DNA from: Acetivibrio cellulolyticus CD2
Lineage (GTDB): Bacteria; Bacillota; Clostridia; Acetivibrionales; Acetivibrionaceae
Reading direction: 5' to 3'
Assembly: GCF_000179595.2 (NCBI RefSeq)
Contig: NZ_JH556653.1
Location: 337,964-401,963, forward strand
Length of the DNA stretch: 64,000 nt
Position 1 is the stretch's first letter; each line of letters begins with the position of its first letter. Position numbers and translations under genes: made by a program. Shown piece after piece: positions 51,696 to 61,595 of this stretch. The notes under the pieces are model-generated. The model searched no databases, was not told the origin of the DNA, and worked only from the letters and a program-made list of their open reading frames with translations.

Positions 51696-54600
51696 ATGAA
51701 GCAAAAAATTAAAAGTCTTTTAAATAAAAAAACAAGCAACATAACAGCAAACGTGTTATTACTTTCATTACTGATAAACCTAATGTCCGCTATGGTTTTG
51801 CCAGCTTATGCAGTCAGTACTCCTACCGTGGACAGCTATATTAATTTCGGAAGCACAAATAGTCTTCCAATTAAATGGAGAGTTTTATCGGTTAATCAAA
51901 ATATGGTAACGTTATATGCAGTTACATCTGTTGGCGATCAAGTAATGGGACAAGCAAATTGGATGGATTCAACTTTGAGGTCATGGCTTAATGGAGAATT
52001 TTATAATTCTGCATTTTCTGATAATGAAAAGAATGTAATACAAACATCCTCAATAACAACTGATGTTAATGGAACCTCAGTGAACACAACGGATAAGGTG
52101 TATATTCCTTCTACTTTAGATGTTTGTGGAAGCAACAGCGCAAATGGAGCAACCGTTCCAGTTACATTTCAAGTAGGTTCCCAATATTTTAGAAATTCAG
52201 GTATGTGGGGCAGCACTTTGCTGCCGTACTTTTCTGATAATAGCAAAATATGGTTCCACGACACTTATGCTACTCAAAAGCTTACTACTTATCCCATGAT
52301 TCAGGTTAATTGCAGCTCTATGGTGCTTCAAGGAGATGGTTCAGAAGTAAGCCCCTATTATGTTACATTTGTTCCGACAGTGGAAAGTATCTCATCTCCG
52401 TCTTCCGTATATTCAGAAAGCTTATTATCCTTGACTACGCCAACGGTTAGTGATAACGGAAATGCTATTACATCACAAGGATGGCAATTGAGTTCCACTG
52501 ACAGAACAACATGGACCGATTTTGATCCTGGCACACAGATATTTAGTGCTTCCCAAAACGGGTATTATATTAGATATTATGCTACAAATTCTTTGGGAAC
52601 TGGGTATTCTAACGAGGTTACTATCACTGTCAATAAGTACGAAACTTCACTTGCGTTGTCTGTAAACCCTGTCTCACCTTCGGACTATCCAGCTGAAATA
52701 GAGTTAACAGCTACTCTTTCTAATGCGGACAGTCTTTCTAATAAGGCAATAGACTTTTACCTTGGAGATACAAAGCTTAATACAGCTGCTATTATGACTG
52801 ATTCAAACGGAAAAGCTACTTATACATATACCTCAGCACAGGCAGCAAGCTATGTATTTAGTGCACACTACGCAGGAGACAATAAAAATAATGAAGCCTC
52901 ATCAAATGACTTAAACTATACAATAAACAAAGGCACCCAAAGTGCTATTACTATAATTGATGCACCCATAACTAAAAATTTTGGTGATTCAAACTTTACA
53001 CTGACCGCTTCGGGGGGAGCTGGTACAGGTGACTATAAATGGAGCATTAATAATGAGAAGAAATATAATGGAACGCCTGCAGTATCAGGTAGTATTGCAA
53101 CCATTACTTCTGGTGGTATTGTTACTATAAATGGGGCAGGCTCGTTTACTATCAATGTATATCGCCAAGGTGATAATAACTATAACGACAGTGATGTAGT
53201 CACTACAGATATAACGGTAAATCAATCCATTAGTACTATTTCTATAATAGATAAAACAGTCACATACTCTAAAACGGCAGTAAACTACCAAGACTCTGAT
53301 ATAAATTTCAAAACAGGGTCAACTGGGGCAATAACCTTCACATACTATTCTGATAGCATTTGCACAACTAGTATTTCTGCACCAGTAGATGCAGGAACAT
53401 ACTATGTGGTGGCAAGTATTGAGCAGGATGAGAATTATTCCTCTGCAACAAGCAATATTGCAATTCTTACCATTGTAAAAAAGGATATTATCATTAGTAG
53501 TGTTGCTACCCAAAACAAACTTTATGGTACAATGGATCCAAAACTTAACTATACTTATGAGGGCAATATTGGGAATGAAACGCCTGCGTTCATAGGTTCG
53601 CTGTCAAGAGAAACAGGCGACAAAATAGGCGATTACGCCATTTCATTGGGTGATCTTTCACTTACTGACAATGGAGAGTTTAAGGCAAAAAACTATGCAA
53701 TTGCTCTGGATAATAAACCTGCATATTTTCAAATTAAGGAGTATACGCCAGATGAAAGAGCCAATATTTCAGAACCGAATGGTACAAACGGCTGGTTTAA
53801 CAGTAACGAAATTTCTCTAAATGCACCCTTGGGCTTTACAATATCACAAAGCAATGCCTTAACGGGGAACAGTTGGTCAGGTAGCATTGATATTGATAAT
53901 ACTGATGGTTTAGATAAAACTGTAACATATTATCTCAAAAATAATGCTGATGGAGCAATCTCAAATCAACTTACAAGTGATACCTATAAGGTAGACTGTA
54001 CCCAACCCAAAGGCCAAATTGTGATGGGGACAAACAGATGGAGTCAGTTTCTTAATAAAATCACATTTGGCATATTCTTTAAAGAAACAAGAAATGTAAC
54101 TATTACTACTGAAGATCAGCTTTCAGAAACAACAACTGAATACTTACAAACTGAAACAAGCTATAATGGGGAGTCAATTAAAAATGCAACGGGTTGGGTA
54201 ACAGGTACAAGCTTTAATATAATGCCGAATTTTGCAGGATATATCTATGCAAAAATAACCAGCGGTGCTGGCCTGGTAACATACATAGACACGGATGGCA
54301 TGGTTGGCTATACCGATTCACAACAGGCAACCGAAGAAATAAAATTTACTAAAACAAGCACTTCAGATGTAACTTCAAGGGTAATCTTAAATGGAAATAC
54401 CATTAAAGATATCACTGATAGTAAAAAAACACTTGCAAATAGTACTGACTATACTGTTTTTGATGATACAATTACCTTTAAAGCAAGTTATCTTAATACA
54501 CTTGAGGCAGGAAATCATACATTAACAGTAATTTATAACCCACAGGGCAAGGAATTTGTTAAAGGTACAGATAACCAAGAACCTGCAACAACTACTATTT

Positions 54601-57533
54601 CTTTGAGCGTTTCAAAGGCAACTGGCTCTATCACCAATATAAGTGATATTTCAAAGATTTATGACGGCAAAGGCGTTTTGGAACCTACCATTAGTAAACT
54701 GGGATCAGGCTCTGAAACGATTGAATACAAAGAGAAAGGGGCAGGAGATAATGCTTACACGACAACTGGGCCAGCTACAGTAGGAAATTACACTGTTCGT
54801 GTTACGGTGGGAGAAGATAATAATTATGAACAGGCAAGTGTCACAAAAGATTTTAACATAAGTTATCTATCGTTACCTGTAAATCCATATACTTTAACAC
54901 CTGAACCCAATACAACGGGTTGGAGAAATACAGAGGTTTCTATTGTTCCTGCAAACACATATACAGTGGCAACAAGCCTTAATGGTACATATCAGAAAAG
55001 TATAAGAATTCCTGATTCGGTGACTAATTATATTATTTATCTAAAAAATTCAAGTGGCCAAATGACCGATGCAATAACTATTCAAGATATCAAGATTGAC
55101 AGAGAAGTCCCCAGTGGTGAGATTTCAATTGATGAAAATAAATGGAATACTTTTCTTAATCAAATCACTTTTGGGTTGTTTTTTAAGGAAACAAAAAGTG
55201 TAAACATTACGGCAAAAGAACAAATATCAGGAACAACAACTGAGTACTTACAATCTGAAACAAGATACAATGCCGATACAATCAAAACTGCAAAAGGTTG
55301 GATAGCAGGGACAAGCTTTAATATTGCCCCCAAATTTGCAGGATATATCTATGCAAAAATAACCAGCGGTTCTGGGCTAGTATCATACATAGACACAATC
55401 GGCATTGTTAGTTATACCGATTCACAGCAGGCAACAGCAAATATCAGTTTTTCCAAAGCAAAAGGATCCGATGTAATGGCCAAGTTAAAATTAAATGGCA
55501 ATACAATTAAACAGATCACAGATGGTACCAAAATACTTGTAAATGGCACTGATTATGATGTTTCTGGCGATATGATTACCTTTAAATTAAGCTATCTTGA
55601 TACACTTGCTCTAGGAAATTATACCTTAACAATAAGCTATAATCCACAGGGTAAAGAGTATGACAATAGTCAGAATATAAACAATAAACCATTGGAAACA
55701 CAAATCATGCTCCAAGTTACTAATGAATTAGATGAATTAAAAAAAATACACATTACGCCAATCAGCGTAGACTTTTTTGAAAATGAAAAAATACAAAAAA
55801 ATGAGATTGCTTATACCATAGAAGGACTGCTTGCTGGGGAAGCTGCGGAAAATATTCTGGATTTATCAAAAATGATTTTACTAATTGATAACAATCCTAT
55901 ACTTAGTAATGACTTTACCCTAACTGAAGGGATACACTCAGTATCATTCTCTGGCGCTATGGCAAGCGGTTATGAAATAAGCTTTGAAACTGCCACTATC
56001 ACTGTTCACAAAAAGCTAACTATAAATTTTGATGCTAATGGTGGTATTAATGTACCAAAACCTGTGAGTGCGCAATCGGGTCAATTGCTCAATATGCCTC
56101 AAAGTCCAATGAAGACAGGTAGTGCATTTATCGGTTGGACTCTAGATAAAACTACCAATAAATTATGGGATTTTGCTTATGATACAGTAACAACCGACGC
56201 GGTATTATATGCAGTATGGAGTAATGACCTATATTCTGTAGCAATAAAAAGTAATAATGGATCTCCAGACATTATTTATACTGGCGTTGCAAAATCTACA
56301 TTTATAAACAAGCCTCAAGATCCAGAACTGAAAGGATATGGTTTTGTAGGATGGTATAGTAATCCTGAATTGACAATACCTTGGAACTTCTCAAAGAATC
56401 CAGTCACCAAAGATGTCAATATATATGCTAAATTTACGAGGGATACTTATACTGTAAATTTTGAGCTTTTCGGAAGTCTTGCACGCCAACCCATAACAGG
56501 TATTTATTATGACACATTAGTAAGACCAATTCCCACTGTCCCTGAAATTGAGGGAAAAATCTTTGCTGGGTGGTATTTAGATAAAAACTTAAGCCAATCT
56601 TTTGATTTTGCCTTTGATACAGTTAAAAGTGATATTACATTATACCCTAGGTGGGTAAATAAAACCTACACAGTATTTGGCGGTGTTGCAGATTCAAATG
56701 GGAATATTGTTCCGGATGTTAAAGTAAAAATTTCTTCAAATGGATCCCAGCTTGCAGAGACGACCACTGATAACAATGGGTTATTCAGGTTTATACAAGT
56801 TCCACAAGGTGATTATATCCTTACAGCTATCAGTAAGGATGGAAAGTCCAAAACACTAGATATCAGCGTTGTTAATAAAGATATTATGGAACTTGTGATG
56901 ATACTGCCTCTGACAAATACAACCACTGTAGCACAAAAATCCAATAATGCAAGATATGTTGACATTAGAAATATGGATAATCTGCTCAATTCATCTCAAA
57001 AAAGTGTTTTCACTGTAACAGAGCAAAAGATATTAAGATCTGGTGGCAATGTCAAAGTCAATTCCATGGTTAAATCTTCTGATGAAATGCCAGCTGAAAA
57101 GCTTTCATCAGTCAATAATTTTGCCTCTAAAAGCGGATTAGTAACTGCTGAAAGTTACGATGTGTCTATTCAAAAATTGATTACAGATGTAAATGGAAAT
57201 ACTCAAACAGGATACATATCACAGACAGATAATACTTTAATGATAAAAATTCCGCTTACCGATAAGGCGAAAAACAAAAACAATTATTACATAATACGAG
57301 AACACAACGGACAAATGCAGACGATTACCACAACACCACAAAACGGTGAATACATAGAGTTAGCCAATGATTCTATTATTGTTCATGCTAAACGGTTTTC
57401 GTCTTTTACAGTGGCTTTTGATTCACAATACGCTCCGACTTGGGGGTGGTTACTGGTTGTTATCCCTTTGTTGTTAATTATCTGTTTGCTATATGTTAAG
57501 AATTTGGAATCCCAAAAGGGTGGTGATAAGTAA
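51696..57533 (+). CDS. Large membrane-anchored surface repeat protein (1,945 aa)
   Basis: Start ATG 51696 is preferred because a signal peptide follows (ANVLLLSLLINLMSAMVLPA), with AAGGGAG 12 bases upstream; TTG 51582 with AAGGA is an alternative that adds 38 residues. Order: DUF6273-like domain about 48-215 (WMDSTLRSWLNGEFYNSAFS); Ig-like modules; an MBG-type repeat about 595-683; two ~260-residue duplicated blocks about 688-955 and 1067-1323, each ending in a CBM_X2-type module (LNGNTIKDIT, YNPQGKE); three InlB-B repeats about 1438-1655; a carboxypeptidase-regulatory-like module about 1658-1732; and a C-terminal membrane helix (WLLVVIPLLLIICLLYV). No LPXTG or SLH is present, so it is held by the membrane. 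Adhesion or mechanical linkage is inferred. Confidence 0.85.
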   Translation: MKQKIKSLLNKKTSNITANVLLLSLLINLMSAMVLPAYAVSTPTVDSYINFGSTNSLPIKWRVLSVNQNMVTLYAVTSVGDQVMGQANWMDSTLRSWLNGEFYNSAFSDNEKNVIQTSSITTDVNGTSVNTTDKVYIPSTLDVCGSNSANGATVPVTFQVGSQYFRNSGMWGSTLLPYFSDNSKIWFHDTYATQKLTTYPMIQVNCSSMVLQGDGSEVSPYYVTFVPTVESISSPSSVYSESLLSLTTPTVSDNGNAITSQGWQLSSTDRTTWTDFDPGTQIFSASQNGYYIRYYATNSLGTGYSNEVTITVNKYETSLALSVNPVSPSDYPAEIELTATLSNADSLSNKAIDFYLGDTKLNTAAIMTDSNGKATYTYTSAQAASYVFSAHYAGDNKNNEASSNDLNYTINKGTQSAITIIDAPITKNFGDSNFTLTASGGAGTGDYKWSINNEKKYNGTPAVSGSIATITSGGIVTINGAGSFTINVYRQGDNNYNDSDVVTTDITVNQSISTISIIDKTVTYSKTAVNYQDSDINFKTGSTGAITFTYYSDSICTTSISAPVDAGTYYVVASIEQDENYSSATSNIAILTIVKKDIIISSVATQNKLYGTMDPKLNYTYEGNIGNETPAFIGSLSRETGDKIGDYAISLGDLSLTDNGEFKAKNYAIALDNKPAYFQIKEYTPDERANISEPNGTNGWFNSNEISLNAPLGFTISQSNALTGNSWSGSIDIDNTDGLDKTVTYYLKNNADGAISNQLTSDTYKVDCTQPKGQIVMGTNRWSQFLNKITFGIFFKETRNVTITTEDQLSETTTEYLQTETSYNGESIKNATGWVTGTSFNIMPNFAGYIYAKITSGAGLVTYIDTDGMVGYTDSQQATEEIKFTKTSTSDVTSRVILNGNTIKDITDSKKTLANSTDYTVFDDTITFKASYLNTLEAGNHTLTVIYNPQGKEFVKGTDNQEPATTTISLSVSKATGSITNISDISKIYDGKGVLEPTISKLGSGSETIEYKEKGAGDNAYTTTGPATVGNYTVRVTVGEDNNYEQASVTKDFNISYLSLPVNPYTLTPEPNTTGWRNTEVSIVPANTYTVATSLNGTYQKSIRIPDSVTNYIIYLKNSSGQMTDAITIQDIKIDREVPSGEISIDENKWNTFLNQITFGLFFKETKSVNITAKEQISGTTTEYLQSETRYNADTIKTAKGWIAGTSFNIAPKFAGYIYAKITSGSGLVSYIDTIGIVSYTDSQQATANISFSKAKGSDVMAKLKLNGNTIKQITDGTKILVNGTDYDVSGDMITFKLSYLDTLALGNYTLTISYNPQGKEYDNSQNINNKPLETQIMLQVTNELDELKKIHITPISVDFFENEKIQKNEIAYTIEGLLAGEAAENILDLSKMILLIDNNPILSNDFTLTEGIHSVSFSGAMASGYEISFETATITVHKKLTINFDANGGINVPKPVSAQSGQLLNMPQSPMKTGSAFIGWTLDKTTNKLWDFAYDTVTTDAVLYAVWSNDLYSVAIKSNNGSPDIIYTGVAKSTFINKPQDPELKGYGFVGWYSNPELTIPWNFSKNPVTKDVNIYAKFTRDTYTVNFELFGSLARQPITGIYYDTLVRPIPTVPEIEGKIFAGWYLDKNLSQSFDFAFDTVKSDITLYPRWVNKTYTVFGGVADSNGNIVPDVKVKISSNGSQLAETTTDNNGLFRFIQVPQGDYILTAISKDGKSKTLDISVVNKDIMELVMILPLTNTTTVAQKSNNARYVDIRNMDNLLNSSQKSVFTVTEQKILRSGGNVKVNSMVKSSDEMPAEKLSSVNNFASKSGLVTAESYDVSIQKLITDVNGNTQTGYISQTDNTLMIKIPLTDKAKNKNNYYIIREHNGQMQTITTTPQNGEYIELANDSIIVHAKRFSSFTVAFDSQYAPTWGWLLVVIPLLLIICLLYVKNLESQKGGDK
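53760..55665 (+). repeat. Two diverged copies of a ~800-bp coding block
   Basis: Copy one spans about 53760-54560, copy two about 54895-55665. Matching peptides are SQFLNKITFGIFFKETRNV against NTFLNQITFGLFFKETKSV, and FAGYIYAKITSGAGLVTYID against FAGYIYAKITSGSGLVSYID. DNA identity is still high in the central part. Confidence 0.85.
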
Positions 57534-58384
57534 TGGATGAGTTGCAAGTTAAATATTCTCAGCCAGAAAGTGTTTTAGACAACGATACCAATAGTTTCCC
57601 TGAAAAATATTCACACCCAAAGGAAGAAAACACGAGAAACATTGACGAAACAACGGTTCATCCTGAAACCAGAGATGAAAATTACAGCCCTCAACAAGCG
57701 GAAAAGGAAGAAAGTGATCGCAGTACCTTAAGAGAAAAAGTTCAATCTATTTCTGGAGTTTTTGCATCGGTAGCCATTACCGCTGTTACTGCCGTAGCTG
57801 TCACTTTCAGCGGCGCACCCGTTGTTAATGTATCCCAATTTGATATAAGTAGTAACTATGTTGAATATAAAGCCAATATCACTAATGAAACAGGCAATGA
57901 TTTGGTGATAGGTATTTCAAACGACAGCTACTCCTACCAAAAAAAGTTGACTGATGGATTGATTAATGAAGCGGTAAAAGACTTGAAGCCAAATACACAA
58001 TATACGTTTTCTATTAAATCTTTGGAGGGGTTAGAACGAACTTATTACTCAAAGACCTTTAAGACGACAAGAGACCCGACCGAGTATGATGCAAAAGTAA
58101 CTGATATTAGGATAAACAGAGACAATGACAAAAATATGATTTATGTACAGTTTAACTTGTCAGATATCTATGTTTATTACAGTAATTTTATGTTGACGAT
58201 TAAAAACCAAGATACTACAGTTTTCAACAAGAATATAAACATATCCGATACAATTCCAATCAGTCTTGAAAATCTTGACAGCCCTATGTATACCCTTGAG
58301 CTGACGGCAGATACAAAAAAACCAAGGGATATAACTGAAAAAATATACAATAAGGTAATTTATTCAGCAATTATAAAAAACTAA
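57533..58384 (+). CDS. Single-pass membrane protein with FN3-like outer domain
   Basis: 283 residues. Its ATG overlaps the previous stop (TAATG), so the two genes are translationally coupled. The first ~68 residues are charged and Pro/Glu-rich and should be cytoplasmic. One transmembrane helix lies at about 72-96 (GVFASVAITAVTAVAVTFSG). An FN3-like domain follows about 98-182 (YVEYKANITNETGN, LKPNTQYTFSIKSLEG), then a second beta domain to the end. No enzymatic motif. It could bridge the giant surface protein and the MscS-type channels of the same operon. Confidence 0.7.
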   Translation: MDELQVKYSQPESVLDNDTNSFPEKYSHPKEENTRNIDETTVHPETRDENYSPQQAEKEESDRSTLREKVQSISGVFASVAITAVTAVAVTFSGAPVVNVSQFDISSNYVEYKANITNETGNDLVIGISNDSYSYQKKLTDGLINEAVKDLKPNTQYTFSIKSLEGLERTYYSKTFKTTRDPTEYDAKVTDIRINRDNDKNMIYVQFNLSDIYVYYSNFMLTIKNQDTTVFNKNINISDTIPISLENLDSPMYTLELTADTKKPRDITEKIYNKVIYSAIIKN

Positions 58385-58396
58385 GGGGTGCTGATT

Positions 58397-59437
58397 ATGT
58401 CTGAAGACAACAAAAAGAATGTTATAAAAACAATTTCACTTATTTTGAAAATTATGATTTATGCAGTGGTGGTTGGATTTATTATCCTGGGTGTTTTTGC
58501 GGAAAAAATCTTTGGACCTGATAATGTATTCACTGCCAATATAGGATCTATCTTTGCTATCAAAACCAATCTAGCAAATAAATTACCCGTCATTCTTAAA
58601 TCAATTACTTATATTATATTAATTTATGCGGGTCAAAAGATTGTACGGATGATTTTTAATCTTATACTGAAAAAAAGCAAAAAGGGCGTAACAGTCATTA
58701 AGCTTTTAGACAGTTTTATAAAATACGCATGTGGTATAGCGGTTGTTTTTGTAGTTTTAAGCGCATTTGGTGTTGATACTGGTACATTGTTGGCAGGTGC
58801 TGGAATATTAGGCCTTGCAGTTGGCCTGGGTGCTCAAAGCTTAATAGAAGACATCATTGCCGGATTATTCTTGGTATTTGAAAAAACTTTCAATGTTGGC
58901 GATATTGTTGTAATTGGAGGTTTTCGCGGCACAGTAAAAGAAATTGGTATTCGAACAATAAAAATTGTTGATATAGGTGGGGATACCAAAATAATCAACA
59001 ATTCAAAAGCTGGAGATATCATTAATATGACCAATCACTTATCTTTGGCTGTGTGTGATGTAGAAATCGAATATGGAGAGTCATTAGAGCGGGTAGAAAG
59101 TATTTTATCCGAAAATCTTCAATCAATTGGTTCCAGAATAGAAGGTATTGTTGAAGGACCGTTTTATAAAGGCATTGGAACTTTGGGTGCAAATGGTGTG
59201 GGTTTAAAAATCATTGCAAACTGTAGGGAATTAGACAAATTTCAGATCACCCGTGATTTAAACCGTGAAATAAAGTTGTTGTTTGATGAACATAACATAT
59301 CTATTCCATTCCAGCACATTGTGGTAAATGACAATACTGTATTCCAAAAGGTTACAGAAAAGGAAAAGGAAAAGGCATTAAACTTTGTGCGTGCTCAAAA
59401 AGCTTTATCAAAGCATATGGAAGATGGAATGAATTAA
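58397..59437 (+). CDS. MscS-family mechanosensitive channel
   Basis: 346 residues from ATG 58397 behind AAGGGGTG. Three to four membrane helices are followed by the MscS signature: pore helix AGAGILGLAVGLGAQSLIED (about 135-154), then AGLFLVFEKTFNVGDIVVIG and the beta domain GFRGTVKEIGIRTIKI. The C-terminal alpha/beta domain is present and a Lys/Glu-rich tail ends the protein. Such channels release solutes when membrane tension rises. It lies 12 bases after the FN3 protein gene and 23 bases before a paralogue, in one operon with a giant surface protein, which suggests coupling of channel and cell-surface load. Confidence 0.88.
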   Translation: MSEDNKKNVIKTISLILKIMIYAVVVGFIILGVFAEKIFGPDNVFTANIGSIFAIKTNLANKLPVILKSITYIILIYAGQKIVRMIFNLILKKSKKGVTVIKLLDSFIKYACGIAVVFVVLSAFGVDTGTLLAGAGILGLAVGLGAQSLIEDIIAGLFLVFEKTFNVGDIVVIGGFRGTVKEIGIRTIKIVDIGGDTKIINNSKAGDIINMTNHLSLAVCDVEIEYGESLERVESILSENLQSIGSRIEGIVEGPFYKGIGTLGANGVGLKIIANCRELDKFQITRDLNREIKLLFDEHNISIPFQHIVVNDNTVFQKVTEKEKEKALNFVRAQKALSKHMEDGMN

Positions 59438-59460
59438 GGTTGTTATTTTAAAGAACGAAG

Positions 59461-60327
59461 GTGAATGTTATCAATAAGCGAAAAAGCACAAATGATCTTT
59501 GGGTATTACTATTTCTAATTTTAACGATAGTTATGTTTTTGGTAGTAACCTATAAACCGCAACTTTTTTTGCCCATTTCTTCAGAGAAGTTGTTGTCTAT
59601 GGTTTCGGTTGCTTTTTATACGGGTATAATCATTTATTTTGTTCAAAAAATTGCCTATATTGCAATCAACTATTTTGGGGCGAATGAAACGCTCTTGGGT
59701 TTTTTGGGGAATGTTGTAATATGTTTGCTGATTATAAACATGGTTTATGATATATTAGTGGCTTATGGTGTGGATGCAAAATCTTTAAAAGCAATCAGTG
59801 CAGTCTTGGCGGTGATGGTTGCGACTGCAAGCAAAAAAACCATTAAAAATATCCTTGCTGGCGTGTTTATTGCTGCGGAAGACGTAATTCATCCCTTTGA
59901 TTTTATTGTAATCAAAAAATATGCTGGTATCGTCGTGGAGACAAATTTGTTTTATACGATGATTGAAGATGGAGATGAAAATCGTAAAAAAATAGAAAGT
60001 TGCAAGTTTACAAATTTTAATAACGCATCCTTTAATCCTAGCACTATTTTTTTAGATGCAAAAGTATCGGCCCAAATACCCATGAAAGAAATTGACGAGA
60101 TTGTAAACAATGTGCTTTCTGATCCCGAAACCAAATATCCCCAGTTTACTGAAAAACCCCAATTTTTAGGTATTGAGAAATTCAAAGACGGAAAAATGTT
60201 TTTAAGGTTTATGGGAAGATGTAAGGGAAAGGACCGAAAAAAAGCAATTGTTAGTCTGACAATGCAATTACATAAAAACTTTATTGAAAAGGATAAGAAT
60301 ATATTTTTGCAACATGTGGAATATTGA
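59461..60327 (+). CDS. MscS-like paralogue lacking the pore glycines
   Basis: 288 residues from GTG 59461 (ribosome site weak, GAACGAAG). Membrane helices cover about 13-100. The pore-helix region aligns without gaps to the preceding gene, but SAVLAVMVATASKKTIKN replaces the glycine-rich GAGILGLAVGLGAQSLIED pattern, and HPFDFIVIKKYAGIVVETN replaces NVGDIVVIGGFRGTVKEIG. The C-terminal domain is preserved in outline (ATG-free, ends LHKNFIEKDKNIFLQHVEY). It may be a regulatory or heteromeric subunit of the channel, or a channel with altered conductance. Confidence 0.7.
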   Translation: MNVINKRKSTNDLWVLLFLILTIVMFLVVTYKPQLFLPISSEKLLSMVSVAFYTGIIIYFVQKIAYIAINYFGANETLLGFLGNVVICLLIINMVYDILVAYGVDAKSLKAISAVLAVMVATASKKTIKNILAGVFIAAEDVIHPFDFIVIKKYAGIVVETNLFYTMIEDGDENRKKIESCKFTNFNNASFNPSTIFLDAKVSAQIPMKEIDEIVNNVLSDPETKYPQFTEKPQFLGIEKFKDGKMFLRFMGRCKGKDRKKAIVSLTMQLHKNFIEKDKNIFLQHVEY

Positions 60328-60366
60328 GTGTTATAGATGTGAGTGATACCGTGTCAGTGAGCGGTG

Positions 60367-60389
60367 GGGAATTGAAATAATCAATTCCC
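60367..60389. other. Perfect 8-bp hairpin after the MscS operon
   Basis: GGGAATTG / CAATTCCC with a 7-base loop, about 40 bases after the last stop codon of the operon. No U tract follows; it could stabilise the 3' end or act as a weak terminator. Confidence 0.4.
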
Positions 60390-60513
60390 TCCGACTCCAT
60401 TGATAATTAAACATAACTGTAAACCTTTAACCAAAGTAGTTATGCAATTTCTTAATAACGTAGCAAAAGCCTTCTTAACTTAGTTATCAGTAAACCTGAT
60501 GGCTGGATTAATT

Positions 60514-61206
60514 TTATATATTTTCTAGCAACCATTGTTCCACAACACCATAATCAGATGGGCTCATGAATGGATGCTCACTCTGTTCAGATACAGTTAG
60601 CCTACATTGAAATTTATCAGTAAATGATTGCAGGCTTTCAAGTGGCTGCAAATTGTCCTTGCCTCCATAAAGAATTGATGTAGCAAATAGCCATTTGGTA
60701 ATTGGGTGTGTTTGAATATATTGATAATAATCCCATCGAAGAGTATCAATATCTGTAACTATTTCTTTTTCTTCTTCAAGCTGCTTTTCTGTTACACCTG
60801 ACCACATCATCATATGTTCTACAAGCCATTTCATATCCACTATCGGTGACTGAAACAAACATTTATCAAAAGGTCTGTTAACATATGTATTCAATGAAAA
60901 ATAAGCTCCCAGACTGCAAGCAAATAGTGATACTTGATTCCATTTGCCAAAAACATAATCTGCTATCACATTCAAATCATGCATTCCATTCCACACATCA
61001 CATCTATATGCATTATCTGTTCTTTCACCATGCTCCGGAAGGTCAAAGCTGAGCGTTTGATAGCCTTCATTATCTGCAATTATTGCAAATTGTTCAGCGT
61101 ATTCTTTTCTGCTCATTTTACCATGAACATGGATATATATTTTTTCAGACGTTTTTCCCCATAGGATTGCAGGAATACCATCAATACAAAGTATTTCTTT
61201 CTTCAT
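60514..61206 (-). CDS. Alpha/beta hydrolase
   Basis: 230 residues from ATG 61206 (GGGAG upstream; an earlier ATG at 61242 adds 12 residues). Strand and oxyanion region IYIHVHGKMSRKEYAEQF, nucleophile elbow FACSLGAYF (A-x-S-x-G in place of G-x-S-x-G), acid in YGGKDNL and histidine in SEQSEHPFM are in the right order for the Ser-Asp-His triad. FDLPEHGER is a typical loop after strand 4. A cytoplasmic carboxylesterase or thioesterase-type activity is probable; substrate unknown. Monocistronic and convergent to the MscS operon. Confidence 0.8.
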   Translation of the reverse strand: MKKEILCIDGIPAILWGKTSEKIYIHVHGKMSRKEYAEQFAIIADNEGYQTLSFDLPEHGERTDNAYRCDVWNGMHDLNVIADYVFGKWNQVSLFACSLGAYFSLNTYVNRPFDKCLFQSPIVDMKWLVEHMMMWSGVTEKQLEEEKEIVTDIDTLRWDYYQYIQTHPITKWLFATSILYGGKDNLQPLESLQSFTDKFQCRLTVSEQSEHPFMSPSDYGVVEQWLLENI

Positions 61207-61314
61207 TTCCAATTTTTCTCCCTTTTCACCATTTTTACTCATCTGATTTTTCTTTTCCGTTAGGAGACTTGATTCCCCGTCTCTTTTTATAATTCCATGG
61301 TCCTTCGGTCAATA

Positions 61315-61398
61315 ATTTTATCGATGGCTAACTGTCATTTTACCATATTTCTAGAATGTTGGTTAGCCTATTTCACTGTTATTTTATCGATTACTAAC
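61315..61398. repeat. 18-bp direct repeats upstream of the hydrolase gene
   Basis: ATTTTATCGATGGCTAAC (61315-61332) and ATTTTATCGATTACTAAC (61381-61398) differ at two positions. GTTAGCC (61362-61368) is an inverted copy of the GGCTAAC end. They sit 109-192 bases before the hydrolase start and may be regulatory. No gene is seen in 61207-61595. Confidence 0.4.
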
Positions 61399-61459
61399 CT
61401 GCCTCTCGGCTTCAGTAACCGAATAATGATGAAAAACCATAATATCAATGACTAATAAC

Positions 61460-61503
61460 TGAAACAAGCGACCCTCTAAAATATTCGAAAATCGCTTGTT
61501 TCA
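61460..61503 (+). other. Perfect 12-bp stem-loop with T tract
   Basis: TGAAACAAGCGA (61460-61471) pairs with TCGCTTGTTTCA (61492-61503); AGCCTTTTT follows on the plus strand. It has terminator form for rightward transcription, although no plus-strand gene lies directly before it. Confidence 0.5.
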
Positions 61504-61514
61504 AGCCTTTTTAT

Positions 61515-61564
61515 GGTAAAACAAAACCATCTATTGATAAAATGCTTTTTATCATCAGATGGTT
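61515..61564 (-). terminator. Terminator of the desulfoferrodoxin gene
   Basis: AACCATCT (61525-61532) pairs with AGATGGTT (61557-61564), with inner GATAAAA/TTTTATC pairing; read leftward TTGTTTTACC follows. It starts about 32 bases after the desulfoferrodoxin stop. Confidence 0.7.
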
Positions 61565-61595
61565 GTTTATTTGGCTAATCTTTAACTCAGTATTA

